Assembly: GCA_963383645.1 (NCBI GenBank)
Contig: OY726557.1
Span: 157,297,099-157,361,098, forward strand
Direction of reading: 5' to 3'
From: Muscardinus avellanarius
Taxonomy: Eukaryota > Chordata > Mammalia > Rodentia > Gliridae
DNA length: 64,000 nucleotides
Shown: one piece after another, positions 11,257 to 21,835 of the stretch
Numbering within the stretch: the first letter of the stretch is position 1
Layout of the letters: each line of letters opens with the position of its first letter
Made by a program: the position numbers and the translations under genes
The notes under the pieces: model-generated
Databases searched by the model: none
What the model was told of the DNA's origin: nothing
What the model saw: the letters and a program-made list of their open reading frames with translations, nothing else

Positions 11257-11638
11257 GTATCAGTAAGACTGAGCCCTACAAACCTGAAGCGGAAACTCAC
11301 CATTTACTCTCTCTTTATTGGGTCTTTTCTTTCCCTTGTTTGTTTTTATTTTCTCTGCTTCTTCAGTTGTGTTTCTTAGTATCATCTCCAAATAAGTAAT
11401 CTACAGTTAAGGCTTTGTTTTATAATCTACTTTTAGAGGAACCCAAACTAAATTATAAAGTCTATAAATATAGGGGACAATCTACTTGTCCTGCACCAGC
11501 TGTTCTTTAAATTTACCTCCAGAGCTTTGTTAAGGTACAGAGTCCTGGCGTCCTCAGTGTCAATCAGAGGTTTTGGATGCTAAGCACAGGCATCTCTCTT
11601 TGCAAAGTATCCAAGTAAATTGTGATAATCTTACTCAT
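11257..11638. other. Unique noncoding stretch
   Basis: No feature recognised. Confidence 0.4.
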
Positions 11639-11649
11639 AATAAGCTTAG

Positions 11650-11845
11650 GGCCTGGCGTGGTGGCGCACGCTTGTAATCCCAGAGCTTGGGAGGCTGAGA
11701 CCCGAGGATCGCACGGTCTTGAAGCCAGCCTCAGTTACTTAGTGAGGCTCTTAGCAACTTAGTGAGACCCTGTTTCCAATTAAATTATAAAATAGGGCTG
11801 GGGGTGTAGCCCAGAGGTAGAAGCCCCTGGGTACTACTCCCAGTA

Positions 11846-11888
<43 letters not shown>
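11650..11888 (+). mobile_element. B1-dID/MEN SINE, intermediate subtype, (CA)n tail
   Basis: GCCTGGCGTGGTGGCGCACG start; the ID half has GTAGCCCAGAGGTAGAAGCC. The tail is (CA)20 at 11849-11888. TSD AATAAGCTTAG at 11639-11649 and 11893-11903. Confidence 0.96.
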
Positions 11889-11892
<4 letters not shown>

Positions 11893-12097
11893 AATAAGCT
11901 TAGAAACAGCAATAGTATGTGATCGTAATCTTCCAAAGTTGTTTAAGTTATTTCTATTGTTATATATCAGTATACCATCCATCACATAGATATCAAAGAC
12001 TGGGAAATTAATTTTGATAAAAATAAAGGTATTACTTGTTGTTGATGGTGGTTGGTATCTCAGTTAACATTCTCACTTCTATAATACAAAAAAAAAA

Positions 12098-12311
12098 TTT
12101 TTTTTTTTTTGGTCGTACTGAGGGTGGAACCCAGAGGCTTTCTACCTCCGGGCTATACTCCCAGACCTATTTTATATTTTATTTGGAAACAGGGTCTCAC
12201 TAAGTTGCTAAGAGCCTCACTAAGTAGCTGAGGCTGGCTTCGAATCTGTGCTGTCCTCCTGTCTCAGTCTCCCAAGCCCGGGGATTACAAGCGTGCACCA
12301 CCACGCCAGGC
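12098..12311 (-). mobile_element. B1-dID/MEN SINE, intermediate subtype
   Basis: GGAACCCAGAGGCTTTCTAC and CTATACTCCCAGACC are shared with the copies at 11650 and 37594, a subtype distinct from the common one. Confidence 0.94.
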
Positions 12312-12318
12312 CTAAAAC

Positions 12319-12536
12319 ATTTTTTTTTTTTTTCAGTACTGAAGATGGAACTCATGGGCATTGTACCTCCGAACTAAACCTCCAGCCCTACTCTTTAGTC
12401 TTTTTGGTTTTTGAAACAGGGACTCGCTGAGTTGCAAAAGGCCTTACTAAGTAGCTGAGGCTGTTGGCAAACTGCAATCCTCCCATCTCAGCCTCCCAGA
12501 TGCTGGTTTTACAAGCGTGCGCCACCATGCCTGACT
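12319..12536 (-). mobile_element. B1-dID/MEN SINE
   Basis: Second minus-strand SINE immediately after the first: T-run, GATGGAACTCATGGGCATTG, CAAGCGTGCGCCACCATG. Confidence 0.93.
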
Positions 12537-12834
12537 GATGAAGAAAAATTTTATTTGCTCAGAGTTTTTGGAGATTTCAAAGGTTTGGTCCATGTCAGGC
12601 AGGGTCAGTAGAGCTCAGGGCATGGAGGTGGGAAGCAGAGAGGAGAGAACAAGAACTCTGCTATCACATAATGGAGACCAAATCAAGAGAGCTAACAAGG
12701 CGAGGAGGGACATTAAATACTCCCCAAGGGCACAACCCCAAGGGAATCCCTCCTTGGAAACCAAGCCACACCTCCAACATGTCTGCCTTATTTCCATGAG
12801 GAAACTAGGGACATTCTAAATTCAAACCATTACA

Positions 12835-14329
12835 GTTGGTAAACCTGAATGACTTTATAATTTGTAGTTCATTATTGTCCCCAAATAAAAGCTAAGAAAT
12901 TAAAACAATGTTACTTAGAAATCAAATTACATGAAAACCATAGACATTCACCTTACTAAAAATTTGTCTGAAACCACTAACATAGATTTTAAGGTTTACA
13001 TCAAATGTCATCTTTTACCATCTCTACATCTGTGTGCCAAAATTAAATTCTCCCTCCTTAATTATCCCAGAGCTCTACTTCTTAGACATTCATTTATAGA
13101 CTTAAAATGGAAATTTTGTTATGGTCTCTAATACTAACCTGCTTATTACAAAGCACTTGAGCATATTGTTCTTGCTACTTTAAAATTAATTTTGGAAACT
13201 CCAGTTTGGGGCATAGAACAGATGCCCAATAAAGATTAAATGTGATCTCTTAAAAATATAAGTATAGGCCAACTAATTTTCTGCTTAAACCCTTCTATGG
13301 ATGTCTGTTGCATTTGGGGTAAAATATAAACTAATTAATATGGCTTAAATGTTCTGTAGGAAAAGACTTATGGCTTCCGTTTAGCATATAGAAAATGGGG
13401 AATCAATCAAACACTCACAAAAATAAAGAACTATATAATCTAAAAAATCATAAATCCCTTTGAACCTACTGAAGAGCTAAAATCTCAGGGCACCAATTAC
13501 CCTGTAATCTAAGCAAGACAAAAGCCTCCATGGAGAGTTGGGAGGTAACATCTTGCTTACCTGGAGCAGATGCTAAATGCAACATAAACTAGTAAGAAGA
13601 ATATGGCAAATTAAAGTTGTAACAAACTCCAAAAGGCCAAGTATGGGCCAGCATTAGATTGTATGCCCAAGTACCCTCCAGAGTCAAGGGAACTTTGCTT
13701 CCATTTGCAGGCTTTTCCCACAGACATTACTGAGTGTTCATGTGAGAGGTGAAGTCAAGGAGAGAGACTGAGGAAAATCTCCCTGCTGTGGCAAGTTTGG
13801 TGAATGAGAACGGTGGTCACTGATACCTCATCACCCTCTGGGCACAGATGAAAACCCATGGCAACTGGGAAAGGACTCAGAAAAATATTTCACTCTGGGC
13901 ATAGGCAGAAAAATGTCCCAGGGCCAAAACATTAGAGATCTTTTACCACTGAGGAAGAATGGGGTTATGGAGAAGCACCCCCACACACCTGAGGCCTAGG
14001 AATATAGTACATATTTAGGACGAGGACTGAATCAGGATAACATTAGACACCTCCACCATAGCTCCAAGCTGGATTAGAAAGCACTGGGTAACAAATGTCA
14101 ACTGCCTAGTGCTGACTTGGAGCAAGGGCAGGGAGAAAGACTCCTTCAAGGCACAAGGCTGCAGGGAAAGTCTTAACGCTGCAAGGAGAAAAGGAACATC
14201 AAGAAAATCCTCCAGAAACCAATCGCTGACCCTCAACACAAAATAATGCTACACAAAATTGAAGACTGTAGACACTGAAATAAAAATAACAACAAAGCCC
14301 AACACCATCCCAGCTATGTTGTAAAAAGT
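12835..14329. other. AT-rich noncoding, possibly L1 5' region
   Basis: No gene recognised. The stretch from about 13400 may be the 5' untranslated part of the L1 that follows, but I could not confirm this. Confidence 0.4.
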
Positions 14330-14715
14330 GGACAGTATACATGAACAGATGGTTCAGCTGAAATATGGGAACCTTAAGAGTGAACCAACTAGAACTGTTA
14401 TAAATGAGAAACATGGTATCAGTTATTAAAAAATTTCTTGAATGAGTTTATCAGTAAATGGGAAAAAACCAATAAAAGGATCACTGAGGTTGAAAATAGG
14501 TCATTAGAAATTACCAAAGTGAAACACAAAAGAAAAAATATATTTTAAAAAAGAGTGTTCAAAAGCCAGGACTATATCAATAGTCTTTGTAGATGGAATT
14601 CTAGAAGGAGAAGAATAAAAGAAAAGACAGTGTATTCAGAGCATTCCAAAATTAATGAAAGATGTTAAACACAATCCTCAGCAGTTCAAAGAACATGAAC
14701 AAGTATAAAGTAAAC

Positions 14716-14717
14716 AC

Positions 14718-14762
<45 letters not shown>

Positions 14763-14768
14763 ACACAC
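14716..14768. repeat. (CA)n microsatellite
   Basis: About 52 bp of CA with one CATA interruption, inside the old L1. Confidence 0.96.
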
Positions 14769-15141
14769 GAAAATATAAAACTTACAGTAGGCTTCTTGTC
14801 AGAGCCATTCTAGACAGAAGACAATGAAGTGACATCTTCAAAGTACATTAGGAAAATTGACAGCCTAGATAATCTTATATACAGCAAAAGCCTATTTGAA
14901 AAGTAAAAGAGCAGTAAAGATTTTTTTCTAATGATAATTCTTATGATAATAATTCAATTCTGACAACTGAATGTCAGATCTACACTGCAAGATCTTTTAA
15001 AAGAAATTTTGAGGTAAAAGAAATATAATACCAGAGAAAAACTTGGGCCTACATAAAGAACTGAAGAGTACTGTAAATGGCATTAATGAAGTAAAATGTA
15101 AAATTATTTTCTTATTATAAGTGTTCTAAAAATATCTACTA

Positions 15142-15340
15142 TTTATCTGGATGTGGTGGTGCACACCTCACACCTTTAATCCCGGTATTTGGGAGGCTAA
15201 GACAGAAGGATGACAGGCTTAAGAGCAACCTCAGTAATAGCAAGACCATCAGCAAGCTAAGGAGACCCTGTTTCAAAATGAAAATAAACAAAAAGCTGAA
15301 GGTATAGCTCAAAGGTAGAATGGCCAGTACCAAAAAATAA
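15142..15340 (+). mobile_element. B1-dID/MEN SINE, degraded
   Basis: TGGATGTGGTGGTGCACACC, GTATTTGGGAGGCTAAGACA, ID half GGTATAGCTCAAAGGTAGAA. Part of the ID B-box region is lost. Confidence 0.88.
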
Positions 15341-15780
15341 ATTACCACTCAAAGAAAAAGGAGATAATAAAATAATAAAGTTAATGCATAATAACAATGT
15401 ACTATAGTATACTTAAACTTAGAATATGATATATAGAAGTAGCACAGATTGTGGGAGAGAAAGATTATAAGTACATGGTTGTAATATGGATATTCTTGGA
15501 GTGGTAAAATGTCTGATGATAGACTGTGGTTCCTTAAAGCTGTATATTGTGAATTCAAGGTCAAGCATTACAGATATTATTAAAAGGTATAAACCAATCA
15601 TAGAAATAAAATAAAGTCATAAAAACGCAACATAAAATAAGGCAATATGAAAATAATAAGATTTTTAAAATAGAATAATTAAAAACCAACTAATTAGCAT
15701 CACAACTGCAGTCAACATAAACAACCCGAACACACCAATGAAAAGGCAGAGTGTCAAACTGAATTTGAAAACCAAGACTT

Positions 15781-16106
15781 AGCTGGGCATGGTGGCACAC
15801 ACTTGTAATCCCACTACCTGGGAGGCTGAGACAGTAGGATCACAAGCTAGAAGACAGCCTCAGCAATTTAGCGAGGCTGTCAGCAGCTAAGCAATACTCT
15901 ATTTTGAAACAAAAAATAAAGCGGTGCATGGTGGTGCATGCTTGCCATCTCAGTACTTGGGAAGCTGAGACAAGAGAGTTGTGGGTTTGTCTAGAGATCA
16001 TCTCTAGATGAAGAAAGAGAAACCATAGATGAGCAAAGAAGGCGATCTAATTGGGGGGATGGGAGAAGGAAAGAGGGTTCCATCCCCCCAGTACCACAAT
16101 AAATAA

Positions 16107-16141
<35 letters not shown>

Positions 16142-16208
16142 CTGGGGCTGATGGTATAGCTCAGAGGTAAAAAGCCCCTGGGTTCAATCCCCAGTACCAC
16201 ATAAAAAA
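15781..16208 (+). mobile_element. B1-dID/MEN SINE split by a second SINE
   Basis: B1 half (AGCTGGGCATGGTGGCACAC) to about 15918; ID half (GGTATAGCTCAGAGGTAAAA, GTTCAATCCCCAGTACCAC) from 16141. The insert sits in the A-rich linker. Confidence 0.88.
15919..16140 (+). mobile_element. Chimeric SINE with L1-3'UTR-like core
   Basis: Starts as a B1 half (GTGCATGGTGGTGCATGCTT). The middle, at about 15995-16075, has GAAACCATAGATGAGCAAAG, like the L1 3'UTR near 46130. It ends as an ID half (CCATCCCCCCAGTACCACAA) with an (AAAT)n tail at 16098-16141. Confidence 0.65.
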
Positions 16209-16756
16209 AACCCGCAAAAATTAAATATTTTTATGTTTATAAGAAAGTATCTTTAAATGAAATAGATAAATAATCCAAAATAAAAGACGGCAAATTATAT
16301 AAAAGCATATATACATGCATGTACATAGAAACTCTACTGAAAAGAAAGCAGAAGTTGATTTTTTTAATATCAAAGTAAGCTTTAAAAAAAGAACATCCAC
16401 AGGGACTAAAAGTATTAAATAATTTTGAAAAGGATCATTTCACCAAAAATCATTTCACCAAAAAGCATAATAATCTCTAATGTGTGTATACCTGGCAAAC
16501 AGCTTCCAGTGACATGAAGTAAAGACTCATCAAATTGGAAGAAGAGACAAGTACACAATTAAGGTTGTATTTATTTGCTTTTTTACAATAACTGATAGAA
16601 CAAATAGAAAATTAGTGAGGATGCATAATAACTGAACAATAGCAAATCAGTACCTGAAAAGATGCTTACCATGATTAGCCATCCACCAGGGAAATAGAAA
16701 TTAAAAGTATAATGCAATATGCAGTATTATTATGCACCAGAATGGCTAACATGATT

Positions 16757-16998
16757 TTTGTTTTTATTTGTTTTTGTTGTTGTTTTTTTGTGTGGATTTT
16801 TTTTGTGTGCTGGGGAATTATACTCAGGGGTGTTCTACCTCTGAGTGACACCCCTCAGCCTATTTTATTTTTATTTTGAAATAGGGTCTCACTAAGTTGC
16901 TGAGGCCTTGTTAAGCTGCTGCATCTGGCCTCAACTCTGTGATCAGCCTGTCTCAGCCTTCCAAGTACTGGGATTATAGGCATGTACCACTATACCTA
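16757..16998 (-). mobile_element. B1-dID/MEN SINE
   Basis: Long degenerate T/G-rich tail, GTGTTCTACCTCTGAGTGAC, CAAGTACTGGGATTATAGGC. Interrupts the old L1. Confidence 0.9.
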
Positions 16999-17009
16999 AT
17001 TTAAAGTGT

Positions 17010-17216
17010 TTCATTTTTTGATGCTGGGATTAAACCCAGGGGTGTTTTCCCTCTGAGCTATACCTGCAGTCCTTCCTGTGAGCACGCACATGGAATTTTT
17101 AAAATTTCTGAGGGTCTTACTACATTGCTGAGGATGGCCTTGAACCTGTAACCCTCCTGTCTCAGTCTCCCAAGTACTGGGATTACATGTGTGTGCCACC
17201 ATGCCCACTCTGGCTT
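17010..17216 (-). mobile_element. B1-dID/MEN SINE
   Basis: GCTGGGATTAAACCCAGGGG, CTCAGTCTCCCAAGTACTGG. The middle is diverged (GTGAGCACGCACATGG). Confidence 0.9.
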
Positions 17217-17381
17217 AAAGTTTAAAAAAAAAAAAAAACCAACAACAAAATTTAGAAAGTAATGTGGGTAAGGATGTGAAATAACTAGAACTTTCAAATG
17301 TTGCTGAAAATGCAAAATAAGAGAGCACCTTAAAAATATTTTGAAAATGTTCTTTTCTTTTTTTTAAAAGTAAGCATGCAC

Positions 17382-17588
17382 AGCCAGGCGTGGTGGCGCA
17401 CGCTTGTAATCCCCACGCTTGGGAGGCGGAGACAGGAGGATCGCGCAGGTTAGAAGCCAGCTGTGCTGGCTTAAGAGACCCTGTCTCCAAATTTTTTAAA
17501 AAATGTATAAAAAATAGGTCTGGGAGTGTAGCCCAGAGGTAGAAGGGCTTCCAGGAACCCCAGTACCACCAATAAAATAAAATGAAAT
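17382..17588 (+). mobile_element. Young-type B1-dID/MEN SINE with TSD
   Basis: GCCAGGCGTGGTGGCGCACG, GCTGTGCTGGCTTAAGAGAC, GGCTTCCAGGAACCCCAGTA. TSD approximately AAARTAAGCATGCAC at 17366-17381 and 17589-17603. Removing it rejoins the old L1 reading TAAGCATGCACTTACC. Confidence 0.96.
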
Positions 17589-17930
17589 AAAATAAGCATG
17601 CACTTACCACATTGCCCAGCGATATCATTCTTAGGTATCTACCCAAGTGAAATGAAATTTTATTTTCATATATAAATCTGAATGTGAGTATTTATAGCAG
17701 TTGATTCATGATCACCCCAAATGTCTTTCAGCTGCTCCATGGATAAATGATCTATAGGACATCGTGCTATAGAATACTGTGCAACAAACTAAAAGAACAA
17801 CAAAGCATGATACACACAACTAAAAGCAACTAAAAACTATGACACACGAAATATGAATGAGTCTCAGATGCATTACACTCGGTGACAGAAAGGCAGACTT
17901 TGAAGACTACTTATTATATACTCAATTTTT

Positions 17931-18120
17931 TTTTTTTTTTTTTTTTTGGTGGTACTGGGGTTCCTGGAAGCCCTTCTTCCTCCGGGCTACACTCCCAGAC
18001 CTATTTTATATTTTTGAAACAGGGTCTCTTACGCCAGCGCGGCTGGCTTCGAACCTGCGGGATCCTCCTGTCTCCGCCTCCCAAGCGCGGGGATTACAAG
18101 CGTGCGCCACCACGCCCGGC
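17931..18120 (-). mobile_element. Young-type B1-dID/MEN SINE with 17-bp TSD
   Basis: GGGGTTCCTGGAAGCCCTTC to CCACCACGCCCGGC, CpG-rich and little mutated. TSD TTATATACTCAATTTTT at 17914-17930 and 18121-18137, exact. Confidence 0.98.
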
Positions 18121-18137
18121 TTATATACTCAATTTTT

Positions 18138-18245
18138 ATAAATTTGTTAAATTTATAAAAAATTGTAATTTATAAAATTTGTAAAATTTTTTAAAAATTT
18201 TTAAAAATTTGTAATTTATAAATTTGTAATTTATAAAAATTTATA
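18138..18245. repeat. AT-only cryptic simple repeat
   Basis: Shuffled TTTATAAA / AATTTGTAA units, strongly self-complementary, adjoining the SINE target site. Confidence 0.8.
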
Positions 18246-18445
18246 AAGTTGATATAAAGATACAACTGCAGGACAAAAAAAGACATAGTGGGTGCCAAAG
18301 AAAGCAACGGTTGTTGGTTACAATACTTGAGGCTCTCCAAATTTTTCTATGATAGGGGTGTTTATATCACTACATGCATATATCAAAACTTGTAGAATTA
18401 TATGCTAAAAATGTGAATTCTGCTTTATGTAAACTATATCATAAT

Positions 18446-18544
18446 TCCTTTTTTGTTTTACTTTTTCTTTGAATTTTTAAAAAATTTTATTGGTGCATTG
18501 TAATCATATATCTTAATGGGATATGCTAATTGGGTGATGTGTGC
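18446..18544 (-). mobile_element. Mini L1 insertion with 5' inversion
   Basis: T-rich tail, then TTTATTGGTGCATTGTAATC (L1 3' terminus, minus) to about 18522. Next comes GCTAATTGGGTGATGTGTGC, the same L1 UTR in plus orientation. TSD AACTATATCATAAT at 18432-18445 and 18545-18558. Confidence 0.85.
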
Positions 18545-18589
18545 AACTATATCATAATCCTAAAAAGGAGAAAAGATGTTCTGCATGAC

Positions 18590-18880
18590 CAGGCCCATTT
18601 ACCTCTCCAGCCTCAGGACCCATGGTTATCCTCCAGTTCACTCCACTCTCTTGCCTGCACTTCGTCAAATGCACTGGGTCATTACTGCCTCCCAACCTTC
18701 ACACATGCTGCTCTCTTTGAAACCAACTACACACCCTTCATCCGGTTCAATCCTACCCATCCTTCTGTCTCAACTTAAATCCTGGGTATCTCATAATGTC
18801 ATCTCTCTCCAGCATGCACATACCATTGGAATTATATGCCATTCCCTTTTCCCCATCCTACTCTTCCCCAGAGCAATGTC
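18590..18880 (+). mobile_element. L2 LINE fragment (probable)
   Basis: C/T-rich order resembles the L2 3' region: CCTTCACACATGCTGCTCTC and CTGTCTCAACTTAAATCCTG (compare ...CAGCTCAAATGTCACC). Confidence 0.45.
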
Positions 18881-19611
18881 TCTGCTTTCCTAGTGTCACC
18901 CATGACCAGATGGGTCAGGCTGCCTTGAACTTGTAGGTCCATCCATCTTTAATTCAAGAAGAAGAGAATGGAAAGCCACATATTGGCTCCAGATGCCGAT
19001 TTGGTTCTCCACTCCCCTTTTACCAGAAAGTCATGCACTTTGAAAGTTAGCAAGCAAGCCTAAGTGAAGCCCACTCCTTGATCCCCTTCTCTCTCGAGAG
19101 TTCTGAGTGTTAGGGGCAGTGGTTAACTACTGTATGAGACTGCTCAGTGAAGAGAAAGATTTTTTAAATAGAAGAAAAACTTGTCAGCCAGGGCTCTATA
19201 CTGTTCTGCGATTGTTCCCTGAAAAGAGTGAACACAGAAAGGGAAGTTGACTTTTTCACTGATTGGAGGGGGAAAAAAAAAAGATCACCAGAAACCCAGA
19301 GGGAGGCTGTCCAGATGTAGATTTCTGAGGAGGTGAGAATTGCATGGTCCACAGTGCATTGGGGCACAGGGCTCCAGGGAAATGAGCAGCAGTGGGTACT
19401 GTACCAGAGGAGCACAGATGAGAAGGAAACCGGGTAGCAGTTTCATAAGAGAGAAGACCACAGATGACATAAACAGTGGTTCTGTTTCTGTGTAAGTCAG
19501 CACTCCCCACCCCTCCCCTAAAGGTTCTTGGAAGAAGCACAGACTTTCCTGGGCTCATCAACGTGTATAGAGCAAGGAACTCAGCTACTCACAAATGTCC
19601 CCTTAACAAAA
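18881..19611. other. Unique noncoding stretch
   Basis: Several overlapping minus-strand frames (19164-19561) in three registers. None shows a recognisable protein. Confidence 0.4.
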
Positions 19612-19829
19612 TTTAGGCAGGATGTGGTTGCACACGCCTCTAATCAAAGTACTGAGAGGCTAAGACACAAAGATCATAGGTTCAAGGCCAGGCTTAGCAA
19701 CTTAGTGAGATTCTTAGCAGCTTAGCAGAACCTTGTTTAAAAATTAAAAATAATAAAAATAATAAAAAATAGGATTGGGAGGTAGAATGGCCCTGAGTTA
19801 AATCCCCAGTACCAACAACAATAAAAAAG
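19612..19829 (+). mobile_element. B1-dID/MEN SINE, older copy
   Basis: GGATGTGGTTGCACACGCCT, AATAAAAATAAT linker, TAAATCCCCAGTACCAACAA. Part of the ID A-box is missing. Confidence 0.88.
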
Positions 19830-21410
19830 ACTCAGAAATAGCAGAGGATGGGTGACTCTGAAATGAACTGACTACCCACATGAACAGGTGTGGAGCCCAC
19901 AGCTACTGAAATTTAGGAAACATTGTTGTAAATGTTAATACTTTTTCTCACCCTCCAGCTGGTAAAGCTGGATAGATGTCAGTTGCGCTTGCTGATTGAC
20001 TGAGCTGTGGTTCCATAGTCATGGCCACTGACCCATTCCATCTGGCATTTAGACGCTATGATTGGGATTGTTTGGGAAGATGGCCAAAACGACCAGTCTG
20101 CTTCAGCAGCTGCATGCAAACCCAGCCCCTGCTCAAAATGTATTAACCCAGACAAAATAAATTTCATTTTGGGTTTGATTTAGAAGAGATAATGTCAAAG
20201 ATGGGAACAATTTCCATGAATGAGTGAACATAATCAGTGTGCTAAATTAGAAAGTTCAACTTATGCTATTTAATTGAAGACTGTTTAAAGTTATGGAAAT
20301 TCCATATGGGATCATATCTCAAGATTATCATACAAAAAAATAAAACCAAATTACAGTTCATACTAATAAATGCTATGTTAGGTAAAGACACTCCAAAGTC
20401 GTGAAATTTTGCAACGTGTAAAACTTGCCAAGGTTAAGATAAGAGAGTGGACTTCTTTTGTTTCTTTTTAAAAAATTACTTTTACAGACTATGTCACCAA
20501 ATGAACAATTAATAAGAAGACACATCATTAAACTCTGCTCTCAGGTAATTTATATGCCATAGTGTTCATTGTTCATAACCCAGGCTTTACTTAGTGAATC
20601 ATAACATTGTCTTAATTATCACCAGCGTTCTCTGGTAATTGGTTTCCTTCTCTCTCGCCCAGGAATGAGTTTTAAACTGCACCTTTGAACTCTTTTGCAA
20701 AGCGTGTACCTTAGATTTCACTTGGGTTGTCATCCTAGGAGCAAATTAATTTGAGTTTTTCTTCACAGTGTGCTTAGGTATTAAGAGTCTCGAGCGCCAG
20801 GAGCAACAATGAAAAAAAAAAACCAATCACTTCTCCCACAATTGTCACAAACTCAAGACACTCAGCAATGCCCAGCTTTTTGTTCTGGATTTTGTAAAGA
20901 AGTAATTCGAAGCTTAACATTTCTGGAACCCAGGGAGAAGCAGAGGCTCACAGATACAATCTGCCCTGGAATTGTTTCCTTAGACAAACAGGCCACAGCC
21001 GTCTGAGTCAGTGGAACTTCATGGTGGGTGTGCTTTACAGCGGTAGAGGGTACAATGGGAAAAATCCTTCTGGATTAAAGAAAGATGTTGGTTAGAGCTA
21101 TTTACACTACGATTGTGAATGAGGTGATTTCTTCGAAATATGACTTTTTGCTAAGAATCTTTTGGGGCACACATGGTACTGGATAATGGCCCTGCTTGAG
21201 TCTTGAATTGTGCACTATTTGGCTAGTTGCTTGGTAGCATATAAATGCAGTCTGAGAGAGAAATGAATAAACTTCACGTTAGTTAGTACTTCTTCAGAGC
21301 TGTAAGGTTATCTCACACAATGGACTACCTACCACTTTTATGCTGAATGGATAAACTTTAAAGGTACATGGGCAGAGAAAAAAGGTCTAACAAAGGACAG
21401 TAAGTCCCAG
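19830..21410. other. Unique noncoding stretch
   Basis: The longest block without any repeat I recognise in this part of the window. A comparative alignment would show whether it contains conserved noncoding elements; I cannot tell from one sequence. Confidence 0.45.
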
Positions 21411-21545
21411 ACCTTAATATATATGCAAATTTCCTGTGATCCTGTTAAAATGCAAATTCTAATTCAGCAGGTTTGGATTGGGGCCTGGGGTACTTCATTT
21501 CTAACAAATTTCCAGGTGGTCTCGATGCTGCCACCTAAGGACCTA
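21411..21545 (+). mobile_element. MER5-like hAT fragment
   Basis: TTAAAATGCAAATTCTAATT, CAGCAGGTTTGGATTGGGGC and CAAATTTCCAGGTGGTCTCG follow the middle of MER5-class hAT elements. Confidence 0.55.
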
Positions 21546-21639
21546 GACATGGGACCAGTTACCCATTTAACTAGAATTCCACATGCTCTTGCGATAGGTG
21601 AGGCACATTAGAAAGTCATTTGGAGCCCAGGTTTGTAGC

Positions 21640-21835
21640 TGGAAATATCTAAGTTTATACTCAGTGACCAATTGATTTAAGTCACTTAAACCCTTGGACT
21701 CCATATGCAACATGAGGCCAGTGATACCTATCCCAGAGGGCTACTTTTGTACAAATGAAATTCAGAGATGGTGCATTACATATTAAAAGCATAGCTCAGA
21801 GTTTGACTTAAAGCAAGTTACTTAATAAACGTAGA
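21640..21835 (+). mobile_element. MIR SINE
   Basis: GTCACTTAAACCCTTGGACT, GAGGCCAGTGATACCTATCC and GCATAGCTCAGAGTTTGACT match MIR core order. Confidence 0.6.

Larger units (their letters stand above)
12045..12834 (-). mobile_element. MaLR-like LTR interrupted by two SINEs
   Basis: The edge TCTCAGTTAACATTCTCACT lies at about 12058. The body resumes at 12537 with TTTATTTGCTCAGAGTTTTT and ends GACATTCTAAATTCAAACCA. Matches the copy at 6605-6992 over most of its length. Confidence 0.6.
14330..18575 (+). mobile_element. Ancient L1 (HAL1/L1M-like), heavily nested
   Basis: ORF1-type region: AGAAGACAATGAAGTGACAT at about 14818 and TCAAAGTACATTAGGAAAAT. ORF2-type region: TGTGTATACCTGGCAAACAG at about 16480 and AACTGATAGAACAAATAGA. 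Late ORF2: ATGCACTTACCACATTGCCC at about 17598. 3'UTR: GATAGGGGTGTTTATATCAC at about 18351. No open frame survives. At least seven younger insertions split it. Confidence 0.75.

Noticed and set aside
17215..17646. 143-codon minus-strand frame
   Set aside because: Most of it is the antisense of a young SINE (text such as SLKPAQLASNLRDPPVSASQ recurs at every copy of that SINE).
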